A DNA stretch of 64,000 nucleotides from Dysosmobacter sp. Marseille-Q4140 (GCA_018228705.1 CP073694.1:3236039-3300038), one strand, 5' to 3'. Shown: positions 35,101 to 44,187, numbered from the stretch's first letter. Numbers and translations are program-made. Notes: a model not told the origin generated them from the sequence alone.

Positions 35101-35382
35101 GTGCCTGTGAACAGACATTCCATGAACCACCGCCGGATGCGGGCCATCCGGATCGTGTTTTACAGCGGCCTGGGACTGCTGGTACCGGCCTGGGCCGCCG
35201 CCTGCTGGTGGGAGCAGTTGGCCATGGTCCTGCTGGGCCTCGCCCTGGGTGCCATCCTCCTGGCCTCGCTGGCCTCTCTATGGGTGCGCTGCCCGGTCTG
35301 CGGAGCCAATCTCTGCCGGGGCATGCGCCTGCCCGGCCAGCTGCCCAGGTTCTGTCCCCGCTGCGGGTCAGAGGTGAAGTGA
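35101..35382 (+). CDS. Small membrane protein with C-terminal zinc ribbon (paralogue)
   Basis: Up to 93 aa: two hydrophobic helices (about 18-36 and 40-61), then CPVCG and CPRCG. Same architecture as its upstream neighbour. The start is uncertain: GTG at 35101 or 35107, or ATG at 35122; none has an ideal ribosome site, so reinitiation after the previous stop is plausible. It lies 39 bp before dnaE. Confidence 0.65.
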   Translation: MPVNRHSMNHRRMRAIRIVFYSGLGLLVPAWAAACWWEQLAMVLLGLALGAILLASLASLWVRCPVCGANLCRGMRLPGQLPRFCPRCGSEVK

Positions 35383-35421
35383 CCTGCTGCCGCAGCGCAA
35401 CTATCGGAAAGGAGACCGCCC

Positions 35422-38400
35422 ATGTCCTTTGTCCATCTCCATGTGCATACGGAGTTCAGCCTTCTGGACGGCGCCTGCCGCATCAAGGACCTGCCCCAGG
35501 TCGTCAAAGACATGGGGCAGACCGCCTGCGCCATCACGGACCACGGCGTCATGTACGGCGCCATCGACTTCTACCGGGCCTGCAAGGCGGCGGGGGTCAA
35601 GCCCATCATCGGCTGCGAGGTCTATGTGACGCCCCAGGGCCGGTCCCGGTTCGACAAGGTCCACGAGTTCGACGCCGAGAGCCGCCATCTGGTGCTGCTG
35701 TGCGAGAACGAGGAGGGCTACCGAAACCTCTCCTACCTGGTCTCCGCCGGGTGGACCGAGGGCTTTTACATCAAGCCCCGGATCGACCAGGGGCTGCTGC
35801 GGCAGCACAGCGGCGGCCTCATCGCCCTTTCCGCGTGTCTCGCCGGAGAGATCCCCCGGCGGCTGCGCAACGGCGAGTATGCGAGCGCCAAAAACTACGC
35901 CCTGGAGATGGCGGAGCTGTTCGGACCGGAGCGGTTCTACCTGGAGCTCCAGGACCACGGCATCCCGGAGCAGCGGCAGGTGAACCAGGGAATTTTGCGC
36001 ATCCACCAGGAGACCGGCATCCCCATGGTCTGCACCAACGACGCTCACTACCTGCGAAAAGAGGACGCCGAGGCCCACGACGTGCTGCTGTGCATCCAGA
36101 CCGGCAAGACCATCGACGACGAGAACCGGATGCGCTACGAGCCGCGGAACTTCTACCTGCGCAGCGAGGAGGAGATGCGGGCCCTCTTCGACGGCTTTGA
36201 AGGGGCGCTGGACAATACCGTAAAGGTCGCGGAGATGTGCAACCTGGAATTTACCTTCGGCAAGTACCACCTGCCGGAATTCCAGCTGCCTCCGGGCTAC
36301 GACAGCTTCACCTACCTCAAAAAGCTCTGCGACGAGGGCTACCGGGAGCGCTACGGCGACGACGACAGCCACCGCCAGCAGCTGACCTATGAACAGAACA
36401 TGATCGAGAAGATGGGGTTCACCGACTACTTCCTCATCGTCTCCGACTTCGTCCGCTACGCCAAGGGCGCCGGGATCCCCGTGGGCCCCGGCCGCGGCAG
36501 CGCCGCGGGCAGCATGGTCAGCTACTGCCTCCACATCACCGATATCGACCCGGTGAAATACAGCCTCTACTTCGAGCGGTTTTTGAACCCGGAGCGGGTC
36601 AGTATGCCGGATATCGACATGGACTTCGGCGACACCCGCCGGGGCGAGGTGGTGGACTACGTCCGCCGTAAGTACGGCGACGACCGCGTGGCCCAGATCG
36701 TCACCTTCGGCACCATGGCCGCCCGGGGCGTCATCCGGGACGTGGGCCGGGTCATGAACATGCCCTACGCCGAGGTGGACCAGATCGCCAAGCAGGTGCC
36801 GGGCGCCCTGCACATCACCCTGGAGGACGCCCTGCGCCTCAGTAAGCCCCTGCGGGAGCTGTACGACACCGACGAGCGGGTGAAAAAGCTCATCGACACC
36901 GCCAGGGCCCTGGAGGGCATGCCCCGCCACGCCTCCACCCACGCCGCCGGCGTGGTCATCACCCGGCGGCCGGTGTACGAGTACGTGCCCCTGGCGAAAA
37001 ACGACGACGCCGTGGTCTGCCAGTACGTCATGACCACCTTGGAGGAGCTGGGCCTTCTCAAAATGGACTTTCTGGGCCTGCGGAACCTGACGGTGCTGGA
37101 CGACGCGGTGAAGATGGTCCAGGAGCGCCAGCCGGACTTCCGGCTGGAGGACATCCCCGAGGATGATGCGGAGACCTTCGCCATGCTCTCCGCGGGAAAG
37201 ACCAGCGGCGTGTTCCAGGTGGAGTCCGCCGGCATGACCGGCGTGTGCGTGGGCCTCAAGCCCCGCAGCATCGAGGACATCACCGCCATCATCGCCCTGT
37301 ACCGCCCGGGACCCATGGACTCCATCCCCCGCTTCATCGCCTGCTCTCAGGACCCCAGCAAGATCAAGTACCTGCACCCGTCCCTGGAGCCGATCCTCTC
37401 CGTCACTTACGGCTGCATCGTCTACCAGGAGCAGGTCATCCAGATCTTCCAGCAGCTGGCGGGCTACTCCCTGGGCCAGGCGGACATGGTGCGCCGGGCC
37501 ATGAGCAAGAAGAAGGCCAAGGACATCGAGCGGGAGCGGGAGGCCTTCCTCCACGGGGACCCGGACCGGAACATCACCGGCTGCGTGGCGGGCGGCATCC
37601 CGGAGGCCACCGCCCAGGCCATCTACCAGGACATCTACGACTTCGCCAACTACGCCTTCAACAAGGCCCACGCCGTCTCCTACGCCGTGGTGGCCTACCA
37701 GACTGCCTGGTTCAAGTGCCACCACACCCGGGAGTACATGGCGGCGCTGCTGACCTCCGTTCTGGACAACTCCGATAAGGTGGCCGGCTACATCAACGAG
37801 TGCCGGGAGTGCGGAATCGCCCTGCTGCCGCCGGACATCAACCGCTCCGCCGACCGCTTCACCGTGGAGGAGGGGGGCATCCGCTTCGGATTGGTCGCCA
37901 TCAAGAACATCGGCCGGGGATTCATCCTCTCGGTGATGGAGGAGCGGAAAAAGGCGCCCTTCCGGTCCCTCCAGGACTTCTGCGAGCGCATGGGCGGGGG
38001 AGACATCAACAAGCGGGCGGTGGAGAACCTGATCCGCTCCGGTGCTTTCGACTCCACCGGCGCCCGCCGGTCCCAGCTGATCCAGGTGTACGAGTCCATC
38101 ATGGACGCCGTGGCCGACAGCCTCCGCCAGAACCTGGAGGGGCAGCTGGACTTCTTCTCCATGGCGATGGGACAGCAGGACGCAGCGCCTGTAAAGGAGA
38201 TCCCCATGCCGGATATCCCGGAGTTCACCCCCCAGGAGCTCATGACCATGGAGAAGGCCACCACGGGACTGTACCTCTCCGGCCACCCCATGGACCAGTA
38301 TCGCCAGGAGGTGAAGGCCCTGCGGGCCCCCACCATGGCCTCTATTCTGGAGGACTTCGCCCAGGAGGGGGGACCCACCCGCTTTGCCGACGACCAGCGG

Positions 38401-38907
38401 ATCACCCTCTGCGGCGTCGTCACCGCCAGCAAGACCAAGACCACGAAGAACAACTCCCTCATGGCCTACGTCACCGTGGAGGACGACACCGCCTCCATGG
38501 AGCTGCTCTGCTTTGCCCGGGTGCTGGACGCCTGCGGTGCCTACCTGAAGGAGAACCAGGCGGTGGTGGTGAAGGGGCGCCTCTCCGTCCGGGACGAGAA
38601 GGCCCCCCAGGTCATGGCGGACAGCGTGTACCCGCTCTCCACCGTGAAGGGCGGCACGCCGCCGCCTCCCGCGCCGAAGGGGGAGAAGCTGCTGGAGGGG
38701 CAGACCCTCTATCTGAAATTCCCCAGTATCGACAGCCCGGCTGTGCGGCACATGAAGCTGGTGTTCAACATGTTCCCCGGCACCACGCCGGTGCGGATGG
38801 TCATGGCGGACACCCGGAAGGTCTACGCCGCCAGCGTCCTGCTGCACCGCGCCCTGGTGGAGGAGGCCCGGGAGACCCTGGGCGCGGACAACGTGGTGGT
38901 CAAGTGA
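35422..38907 (+). CDS. dnaE: DNA polymerase III alpha subunit, DnaE type
   Basis: 1161-aa C-family polymerase without an exonuclease domain. PHP domain at the N-terminus (HLHVHTEFSLLDGA, residues 4-17); palm with D397, D399 and D401 in PDIDMDF; helix-hairpin-helix and OB fold (about 985-1065) at the C-terminus. In PolC-containing bacteria DnaE extends primers on the lagging strand and serves in repair. AAAGGAG precedes the ATG. A bidirectional terminator follows. Confidence 0.97.
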   Translation: MSFVHLHVHTEFSLLDGACRIKDLPQVVKDMGQTACAITDHGVMYGAIDFYRACKAAGVKPIIGCEVYVTPQGRSRFDKVHEFDAESRHLVLLCENEEGYRNLSYLVSAGWTEGFYIKPRIDQGLLRQHSGGLIALSACLAGEIPRRLRNGEYASAKNYALEMAELFGPERFYLELQDHGIPEQRQVNQGILRIHQETGIPMVCTNDAHYLRKEDAEAHDVLLCIQTGKTIDDENRMRYEPRNFYLRSEEEMRALFDGFEGALDNTVKVAEMCNLEFTFGKYHLPEFQLPPGYDSFTYLKKLCDEGYRERYGDDDSHRQQLTYEQNMIEKMGFTDYFLIVSDFVRYAKGAGIPVGPGRGSAAGSMVSYCLHITDIDPVKYSLYFERFLNPERVSMPDIDMDFGDTRRGEVVDYVRRKYGDDRVAQIVTFGTMAARGVIRDVGRVMNMPYAEVDQIAKQVPGALHITLEDALRLSKPLRELYDTDERVKKLIDTARALEGMPRHASTHAAGVVITRRPVYEYVPLAKNDDAVVCQYVMTTLEELGLLKMDFLGLRNLTVLDDAVKMVQERQPDFRLEDIPEDDAETFAMLSAGKTSGVFQVESAGMTGVCVGLKPRSIEDITAIIALYRPGPMDSIPRFIACSQDPSKIKYLHPSLEPILSVTYGCIVYQEQVIQIFQQLAGYSLGQADMVRRAMSKKKAKDIEREREAFLHGDPDRNITGCVAGGIPEATAQAIYQDIYDFANYAFNKAHAVSYAVVAYQTAWFKCHHTREYMAALLTSVLDNSDKVAGYINECRECGIALLPPDINRSADRFTVEEGGIRFGLVAIKNIGRGFILSVMEERKKAPFRSLQDFCERMGGGDINKRAVENLIRSGAFDSTGARRSQLIQVYESIMDAVADSLRQNLEGQLDFFSMAMGQQDAAPVKEIPMPDIPEFTPQELMTMEKATTGLYLSGHPMDQYRQEVKALRAPTMASILEDFAQEGGPTRFADDQRITLCGVVTASKTKTTKNNSLMAYVTVEDDTASMELLCFARVLDACGAYLKENQAVVVKGRLSVRDEKAPQVMADSVYPLSTVKGGTPPPPAPKGEKLLEGQTLYLKFPSIDSPAVRHMKLVFNMFPGTTPVRMVMADTRKVYAASVLLHRALVEEARETLGADNVVVK

Positions 38908-38921
38908 CCGCCGGAAACCGA

Positions 38922-38962
38922 CAAAAAAGCGCCCCGTGTCCACTGGACATGGGGCGTTTTTC
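38922..38962. terminator. Bidirectional terminator after dnaE
   Basis: 12-bp stem CGCCCCGTGTCC / GGACATGGGGCG (one G-T pair), loop ACT, with TTTTT on the plus side and a run of A (T on the minus strand) on the other. It ends both dnaE and the convergent small-membrane-protein operon. Confidence 0.88.
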
Positions 38963-38966
38963 CGTC

Positions 38967-39233
38967 TCAGTCGCGGGGGTTCAGCCGGAGGATCAGGCCG
39001 GTCAGTCCGGCACCGACGGTCACAAAGACCGCCTGGAGAGCCCGGAGGGCGGGGCCCTCGTTTCCGGGGATGGGGTTGGTCCGTGCCCACAGCACCAGGG
39101 CCACGGCCAGCACCGCCGCGCCGGCGGTGAAGATCCAGGCCCGCCGTTTCTTTCGCAGAAGGGCGCGGACAAGGATGCCCGCCAGCAGGGGAAAAGCCAG
39201 GAGACAGGCCCAGTTCCAGAGAATGATGCCCAT
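38967..39233 (-). CDS. Small membrane protein, unknown function
   Basis: 88 aa with three hydrophobic segments (about 5-22, 34-50 and 62-83) separated by short basic loops. It follows the next minus-strand gene by 9 bp and has AGGAGG before its ATG. It resembles its neighbour at 39243 in size and layout. No family recognised. Confidence 0.6.
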   Translation of the reverse strand: MGIILWNWACLLAFPLLAGILVRALLRKKRRAWIFTAGAAVLAVALVLWARTNPIPGNEGPALRALQAVFVTVGAGLTGLILRLNPRD

Positions 39234-39242
39234 AGGTCCTCC

Positions 39243-39479
39243 TTATCTGCGCAGGCGCAGCCCCGCGCCGCAGAGCAGGGCCCCCGCCGCCGCGGCGGCG
39301 AACAAAAAGGCCCAGATGGCGCAGAGCTCCTGGCCCCGGGGCGTCAGAAACAGCAGGGCAAGGCCGGCGGCGGCCAGCGCCGCCGTCAGGAGCCAGGCGC
39401 GCGGGTCCTTCCGGATGTCGAAGCGGAGGAACGCCCCCGCCAGGGCGCCGATGAGGGCTGCGAGGATCGTGGGGAACAT
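39243..39479 (-). CDS. Small membrane protein, unknown function
   Basis: 78 aa with about three hydrophobic helices (about 2-18, 28-46 and 52-74). AAAGGAG before the ATG. Between the DUF4364 gene and the 88-aa membrane protein, all on the minus strand, so probably one transcript. Unknown role. Confidence 0.6.
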   Translation of the reverse strand: MFPTILAALIGALAGAFLRFDIRKDPRAWLLTAALAAAGLALLFLTPRGQELCAIWAFLFAAAAAGALLCGAGLRLRR

Positions 39480-39538
39480 ACCGTACGCTCCTTTCGATCA
39501 GACCGCGTATTCTTAAATGTGCGGGACCCCTCCGGGCG

Positions 39539-40087
39539 TCACTGGTCCTTGTCCTCCTCGGGGTCCGAGGACATCAGCACCCGCATGATCTCGCTGTACA
39601 GCCGCTCCGGGCTCTTGCGGAACCGCTCCGCCAGCATCTTGGCCATATCCTCCCGGGGGATGGCCAGCTTCAGGTCCATGACGCTGCCCATGTCGTCCTC
39701 CAGGGAGAAGGCGGCGGTGTAGGTGCCGTTGGGACGCTGGGTGACGGAGGCCTTCACCTGGCTCTTGCGCCGGAGCTTGCGGTTGCAGGCGGCCAGGTTC
39801 TTGTCGCACCGCAGCCGCACGGAGTAGGGCAGGCTGGACTCGCAGATGCGGCTGTTGCGCAGGCCCTTTTCGGTGATGGCGTAGAGCCCCTCCTCCGACA
39901 GCGTCAGGTGCTCCGTTTTCACCAGATCCGCCAGACACTCGGAGAAGTCGAAGTAGTCGATGGCGTCGTCGCACAGCGTCAGATCCAGCACCGTGTCAAA
40001 GGGAATGGGCTCGATGACCCGGGCGGTGATGTAGAGGATGAGGAACTTGATCTCCAGCTTGTCGCGGATAAAACCCCTGCCGGCCAC
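39539..40087 (-). CDS. DUF4364 family protein
   Basis: 182-aa DUF4364 protein, a family of Clostridia with a predicted winged-helix fold. It has GFIRDKLEIKFLILYITARV at the N-terminus and HLTLSEEGLYAITEKGL (about 60-77), which looks like a wHTH wing. GTG start at 40087 with AAAGGAGGT 6 bases before it; the open frame to 40138 adds residues without a ribosome site. Probably a DNA-binding protein, though targets are unknown. Confidence 0.85.
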   Translation of the reverse strand: MAGRGFIRDKLEIKFLILYITARVIEPIPFDTVLDLTLCDDAIDYFDFSECLADLVKTEHLTLSEEGLYAITEKGLRNSRICESSLPYSVRLRCDKNLAACNRKLRRKSQVKASVTQRPNGTYTAAFSLEDDMGSVMDLKLAIPREDMAKMLAERFRKSPERLYSEIMRVLMSSDPEEDKDQ

Positions 40088-40185
40088 GGCGGCACCTCCT
40101 TTCCAAATGGATGATGATTCAAACCCATTATACCCCAAAATCCCGCTGCCGTACAGAGCGAAAATTGCGCCTGTCGAATTCTGTC

Positions 40186-40215
40186 TTGACGGGGCGGCCC
40201 GGGGCAGGGTATCAT
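40186..40215 (+). promoter_or_regulatory. Promoter of DUF3048 lipoprotein gene
   Basis: TTGACG (40186-40191), 18-bp spacer, TATCAT (40210-40215), 32 bp before the ATG at 40248. Confidence 0.65.
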
Positions 40216-40247
40216 GAGGTTCACATCACAGAGAAAGGGGCGGGAGC

Positions 40248-41333
40248 ATGGGCAGACAGATGCTGTGCGCGCTGCTGGCGGCGCTGCTGCTGGCGGGCCT
40301 GACGGCCTGCGGCGGGGAGGCGGCGAAGGAGCCGGAGGAGATCCCGGAGGAAGCGGAGGAGGAACTGCCGCAGCCTCAGCCGGAGCCAGCGCCCTGCGTC
40401 CCCGCCGGGACCAACCCCCTGACAGGGGAGCCCATGGAGGAGATTTACGAGTCCGACCGGCCGGTGGCGGTGATGTTCAACAACCTGAAGGCCGCCCAGC
40501 CCCAGCTGGGTATCTCCCAGGCGGATATCATCTATGAGGTCCCCGCCGAGGGCGGCATCACCCGGATGCTGGCCCTGTACCAGAGCCTGGAGGGGGTGGA
40601 GACCCTGGGCAGCGTCCGGTCCACCCGGCCTTACTACCTGGAGCTGGCCCTGGCCCACGACGCCCTGCTGGTCCACGCCGGCGGCAGTCCGGAGGCCTAC
40701 CGGGACATCTCCGCCTGGGGCGTGGACAACATGGACGGGGTCAACGGCGGGTCCGACGCCGATATCTTCTGGCGGGACCAGGACCGGCGCAGGACCATGG
40801 GCTATGAGCACAGCATGGTGACCTCCGGGGAGAAGATCCTCGGCTATCTGGCGGAGGACCACTTCCGCAGGCAGCACGAGGCTGGATATGAAGAGGGGCT
40901 GACCTTCACGGAGGACGGCACCCCCGCCGGCGGCACGGCGGCGGAGCACATCTCCCTGAAATTCTCCTATTACAAGACCGGTACCTTCGACTACGACGCT
41001 GCTTCCGGCACGTATCTGGCGGGCCAGTACGGCGGACCCTACACCGACGGGACCGGCGGCGCCCAGGTCAGCGCCGTCAACGTGCTGGTGCTGGAGACCT
41101 CCATCTATGTCAACGCCGGGGACTCGGCGGGCCGCATGACCGCCAAGCTCACCGGGGAGGGGGAGGGCACCTTCTTCTGCGGCGGAAGGTCCGTGCCCAT
41201 CCGCTGGAGCCGGGCGGACCGGTACAGCCCCTTCGTCTACACCCTGGAGGACGGCACGCCCCTGGCGCTGGGCCGGGGCAGGAGCTACATCTGCATCATC
41301 AACCCCCGGGACAGCACCCTCACGGTCAGCTGA
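40248..41333 (+). CDS. DUF3048 (YerB-like) lipoprotein
   Basis: 361-aa secreted lipoprotein. Signal peptide with lipobox LTACG (Cys at about 21), then an acidic Glu/Pro linker (about 25-48), then the two-part DUF3048 domain: NPLTGEPM, RPVAVMFNN, IIYEVPAEGGITRMLALYQ, GSVRSTRPYY, and the C-terminal half from about 240. The role of the family (Bacillus YerB) is not known. Last complete host gene before the prophage junction region. A GC hairpin without T-tract follows at 41350-41376. Confidence 0.92.
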   Translation: MGRQMLCALLAALLLAGLTACGGEAAKEPEEIPEEAEEELPQPQPEPAPCVPAGTNPLTGEPMEEIYESDRPVAVMFNNLKAAQPQLGISQADIIYEVPAEGGITRMLALYQSLEGVETLGSVRSTRPYYLELALAHDALLVHAGGSPEAYRDISAWGVDNMDGVNGGSDADIFWRDQDRRRTMGYEHSMVTSGEKILGYLAEDHFRRQHEAGYEEGLTFTEDGTPAGGTAAEHISLKFSYYKTGTFDYDAASGTYLAGQYGGPYTDGTGGAQVSAVNVLVLETSIYVNAGDSAGRMTAKLTGEGEGTFFCGGRSVPIRWSRADRYSPFVYTLEDGTPLALGRGRSYICIINPRDSTLTVS

Positions 41334-41381
41334 GACCGGCGAAACTTCCGGCGGAGCGCCAGTCCGGCGCTCCGCCGTCTG

Positions 41382-41408
41382 CACCCATCGGCGGGCGGCG
41401 CATACACT
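41382..41408 (+). promoter_or_regulatory. Candidate sporulation-type (sigma-E/K) promoter
   Basis: CATACACT (41401-41408) matches the Bacillus sigma-E -10 consensus CATACAnT and the sigma-K CATAnnnT pattern. CACC (41382-41385) lies 15 bp upstream, like a sigma-K -35 (AC). No sigma-A promoter is evident here. A hairpin GGATTGAAAGAG/CTCTTTCATCC follows at 41409-41435 in the leader. Confidence 0.35.
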
Positions 41409-41461
41409 GGATTGAAAGAGCTCACTCTTTCATCCAGCTACTTATTTTAGGAGGTATTGCA

Positions 41462-41596
41462 ATGCCCGAGAAAGTCATGCCCGGTCCCGTGGGGGAACCC
41501 TGCGGCATCCGTGAGGCGGTTTGCATCCATACCAGGAAGATCTTCGATTCCTGCCGTGAACAACATGGAGCGGTTTTGAAGATTGTGCTTAAATGA
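41462..41596 (+). pseudogene. 5' fragment of a conserved host gene cut by the prophage
   Basis: An ATG with TAGGAGGT 8 bases upstream opens a 44-codon frame. Residues 1-32 (MPEKVMPGPVGEPCG then IREAVCIHTRKIFDSCR) match, from memory, the N-terminus of a conserved unnamed protein of Clostridia that normally continues with DKDC and about 150-200 more residues. After Arg32 the frame runs into unrelated sequence and stops, overlapping the integrase 3' end. The gene therefore appears split by integration. The 3' part should lie at the far prophage end, outside the window. Confidence 0.65.
41550..41562. other. Probable left attachment junction (attL) of the prophage
   Basis: The similarity of the host reading frame ends around CCTGCCGTGA (41550-41559), and phage-type sequence with the integrase gene starts directly after. 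Serine integrases recombine at a short core, so the true crossover is likely within these bases. The matching attR is not in the window. Confidence 0.5.
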
Positions 41597-43127
41597 AATC
41601 GACGAGCGTGATGGAGAGGGCGAAGTCTGCGGGCTTCGTCTTTTTCTCTTTGGTGTACTGGATATCTGCGATGATGGATTGCAATAGCGCTTTTCTGGCC
41701 GGTATGCTGGACTCCTGATAGTGGGCCAGAACGGTTTTCAGCTGCTCCAGCTGCTTTTTCTGATTTTGCGACTTGGCGGCGCGGAGATCTTCGTTCACAT
41801 CAGACAGGGCTTCCCGCAGGCGCCTTTCTTCAGCGGTGAGGATCTGCATGCGCTCCGTGAACAGGTCCTTGGAATAGGTGCCGTCCTCCAGCAGGGTATA
41901 GAGCCGGTTCCGGCGGTCCTCCAGCTTCTGAAGCTGCGCCTCCAGCTTCTCATGAATGGCGTCCAGGGCGGAGGTGTCCGGCTCCGTTCCGGCCTCTATC
42001 TGGACCTCCAGGCCGGCGGCCATCTGCCCCAGTTGGTACAGAACGGCCTGTTCCACATACTCAAATTTGGCTCCGGCGGTACAGCCCTTCGTGGGGCACA
42101 GGAGGTATGCCACCCCTTTGTTTTTACCCATCATGTTCATCAGCCGGCCGCACTTGGAGCAATGCACGAGGCCCGCCAGGGGAGAGGCCACATGCTTGTT
42201 GTCCACGTAGAAGTACCGGGACTTCCGGCGGGCCTGGACGGTATCCCAGAGTTCCTGTGAAATGATCGCCGGGTGGCGCCCGTCGATGATCTGGATCTTG
42301 TCCTCCTGGTTGTAGATCACTTTCTTCACCCGCTCGGCTCCCACGCCTACCTTGACGGTGCTGGTTTTGTTCCACCGGATCTTGCCGATATAGACCGGAT
42401 TGTCCAGGATCAGGCGGATGGTGTTCCGGTTGAACCGGCTGCCGCGCCTTCCGTGGTACCCCATGGCGTTGACCGCCTGCTCGATGCGGGTGCATCCGTT
42501 TCCGTCTGCATAGAGCTGGAAGATCTTCCGGACGCACTCCGCTTCCTCCGGAACGATCTCCAGGCTGGAAAGGCGCCCGATGCGGACCTTCCGGTATCCG
42601 AAGGGGGGATTTGCCATGTAGGCCCCGTTCTGGACCGACTGCAATGTTCCCCGGCGCAGGCGCTTGGTAATCATGCGGTACTCCCCGCGGGAGAGGAAGG
42701 TCTCCATTTCGGCGGCCTGCTCGTCCATCTCCTTTGTGAGATCGTACAGCCGCTCCGGTGTGACGATCAGGGTCTCGCTGGCCTTGAAGGTGTCCAGGAT
42801 GAACCCCTGGTCATACATGCCGCCGCGCCCCAGGCGCTGCATATCCATGCACAGAACGGCTTCATATTTTCCGCTCGCCACCGCCTCCATGAGCCGCAGC
42901 ATCTGCGGCCGGGCGAACAGGCTCTCGCCAGAGACCACTTCTTCGTAAATGTCCTCCGGCTCCACCAGGTATCCGTATTTGGCGGCGTATTCCGTCAAAG
43001 CAGCCTTGTGCCTGGCCAGGGTCTCCTCCAGGCTCATATGCTCTTCCGCTCTGGACTTGCGCAGGTACATGGAGGAGATCACCGGGCGCCCGGCGTCGCG
43101 GTATGTGGACAGTTCTTCACGGGTCAT
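41589..43127 (-). CDS. Large serine recombinase (phage integrase)
   Basis: 512-aa site-specific recombinase. Resolvase domain at about 16-160 with catalytic S25 in YLRKSRAEE and MDMQRLGRGG; recombinase domain at about 185-290 (NPPFGYRK); zinc ribbon with CSKCGRL and CPTKGC (about 325-350); C-terminal coiled coil (about 390-470). It presumably inserts and excises this prophage. It lies next to the left junction, pointing at it, as integrases usually do. The start could be the ATG at 43127, after GAGGAGG. Confidence 0.93.
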   Translation of the reverse strand: MTREELSTYRDAGRPVISSMYLRKSRAEEHMSLEETLARHKAALTEYAAKYGYLVEPEDIYEEVVSGESLFARPQMLRLMEAVASGKYEAVLCMDMQRLGRGGMYDQGFILDTFKASETLIVTPERLYDLTKEMDEQAAEMETFLSRGEYRMITKRLRRGTLQSVQNGAYMANPPFGYRKVRIGRLSSLEIVPEEAECVRKIFQLYADGNGCTRIEQAVNAMGYHGRRGSRFNRNTIRLILDNPVYIGKIRWNKTSTVKVGVGAERVKKVIYNQEDKIQIIDGRHPAIISQELWDTVQARRKSRYFYVDNKHVASPLAGLVHCSKCGRLMNMMGKNKGVAYLLCPTKGCTAGAKFEYVEQAVLYQLGQMAAGLEVQIEAGTEPDTSALDAIHEKLEAQLQKLEDRRNRLYTLLEDGTYSKDLFTERMQILTAEERRLREALSDVNEDLRAAKSQNQKKQLEQLKTVLAHYQESSIPARKALLQSIIADIQYTKEKKTKPADFALSITLVDFI

Positions 43128-43145
43128 AGGTCATCCTCCTCCTTA

Positions 43146-44051
43146 CTAGAATTCGCCCGGGTCGATCGGCACTGTGTCCAGGTTTCCATTGGTTTGCAGG
43201 TAGAGCTCCACCGTCCACCCGTTTACATAGCCGTCTTCCTCGTAAAAGTCAAACAGCTCTTCGGCCCTGAAGCGAGCTGTCGATTCCCCAAAAAGCTCTT
43301 CTTCTCCATACCAGAATTCGCCTGTTGCGTAGTAAAGCGTATAAGTCCCAAGTGGAACATCGACCTCCGCAGTTTCTCCGGCCCGGACAAAAAACGTAAG
43401 AATATCATCTTTACCGGTTCTGTCTTTCAGCTTTATAAAGAAATTCTCCTGGCCGCGCGTGACAACACCGAATGGCGCCACCCGGTCCCATCCGTTTTCA
43501 TAAAGGATCTGCCCGGTGAAAGGGAGAGGTTCGGAATGGGGGACCAGCTTTCCTCCTGTTGACGAAACACCGGCGGCCTCTTTAGGCTCGGTTTGCGAGA
43601 TCTGGGGAAGATCATTGTCCCCGCTGCGTTCCGGTGTGTTGCTTTCCGGGAGCAAAGAGACCAGAAGAACGATTACCGCAACAGATGCCATACCCAACAG
43701 GAAGCGGAGCAGATCGTCGTGCTTTCTGCGGCTTGCCTGTCGTGGAGTTTGATGGGCAGCATGGCTGGACTCACGGTGGGGAGGGGCTTTATCTGCGGAT
43801 GTCTCGGTATCCGGCGGCGGGGGTGGGGGAGCATTTCTCGCTTGATGCAAAATCCAATCATATTGTGCCCTTCGGTCCGGATTATACAAAACCGCATAGG
43901 CTTCATTGAGCTGGAGCGTTTTGAGCTTTGCGATCTCCGGATTTCCCGGAAAGACATCCGGATGGAAGTATTTGATCTGTGCCAGGTAAGCTGCGCGGAT
44001 CTCCTCCTGTGAAGCACTTTGTGGGATGCCTAGGACATCGTAGTAATTCAT
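43146..44051 (-). CDS. Membrane-anchored J-domain protein
   Basis: 301 aa. N-terminal J domain (about 2-66) with the HPD tripeptide at 30-32, which stimulates DnaK; a Pro-rich, Ser/His-rich linker (about 74-110); one membrane segment (about 114-134); then about 165 residues outside or facing the membrane, of unknown fold, rich in acidic and aromatic residues. It lies between integrase and repressor, a place often used by lysogenic-conversion genes, so it may be expressed from the prophage. Could recruit host DnaK to the membrane; this is inference. Confidence 0.8.
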   Translation of the reverse strand: MNYYDVLGIPQSASQEEIRAAYLAQIKYFHPDVFPGNPEIAKLKTLQLNEAYAVLYNPDRRAQYDWILHQARNAPPPPPPDTETSADKAPPHRESSHAAHQTPRQASRRKHDDLLRFLLGMASVAVIVLLVSLLPESNTPERSGDNDLPQISQTEPKEAAGVSSTGGKLVPHSEPLPFTGQILYENGWDRVAPFGVVTRGQENFFIKLKDRTGKDDILTFFVRAGETAEVDVPLGTYTLYYATGEFWYGEEELFGESTARFRAEELFDFYEEDGYVNGWTVELYLQTNGNLDTVPIDPGEF

Positions 44052-44066
44052 GGAGCCTTCCTTCTC

Positions 44067-44095
44067 TCTATATCAAAACAGAAAATCAAATACAA
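44067..44095 (-). promoter_or_regulatory. Promoter of the J-domain gene
   Basis: Minus strand TTGTAT (44095-44090), 17-bp spacer, TATAGA (44072-44067), 16 bp before the gene start at 44051. Confidence 0.55.
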
Positions 44096-44187
44096 GAAAC
44101 TTGTGAAAAGTGTACATTGATTACAGCTTTTTTGTATGATACGCTTATAGAACAAAAGTTCGATTAAACGGAAGGGGGGAGAGGGAT

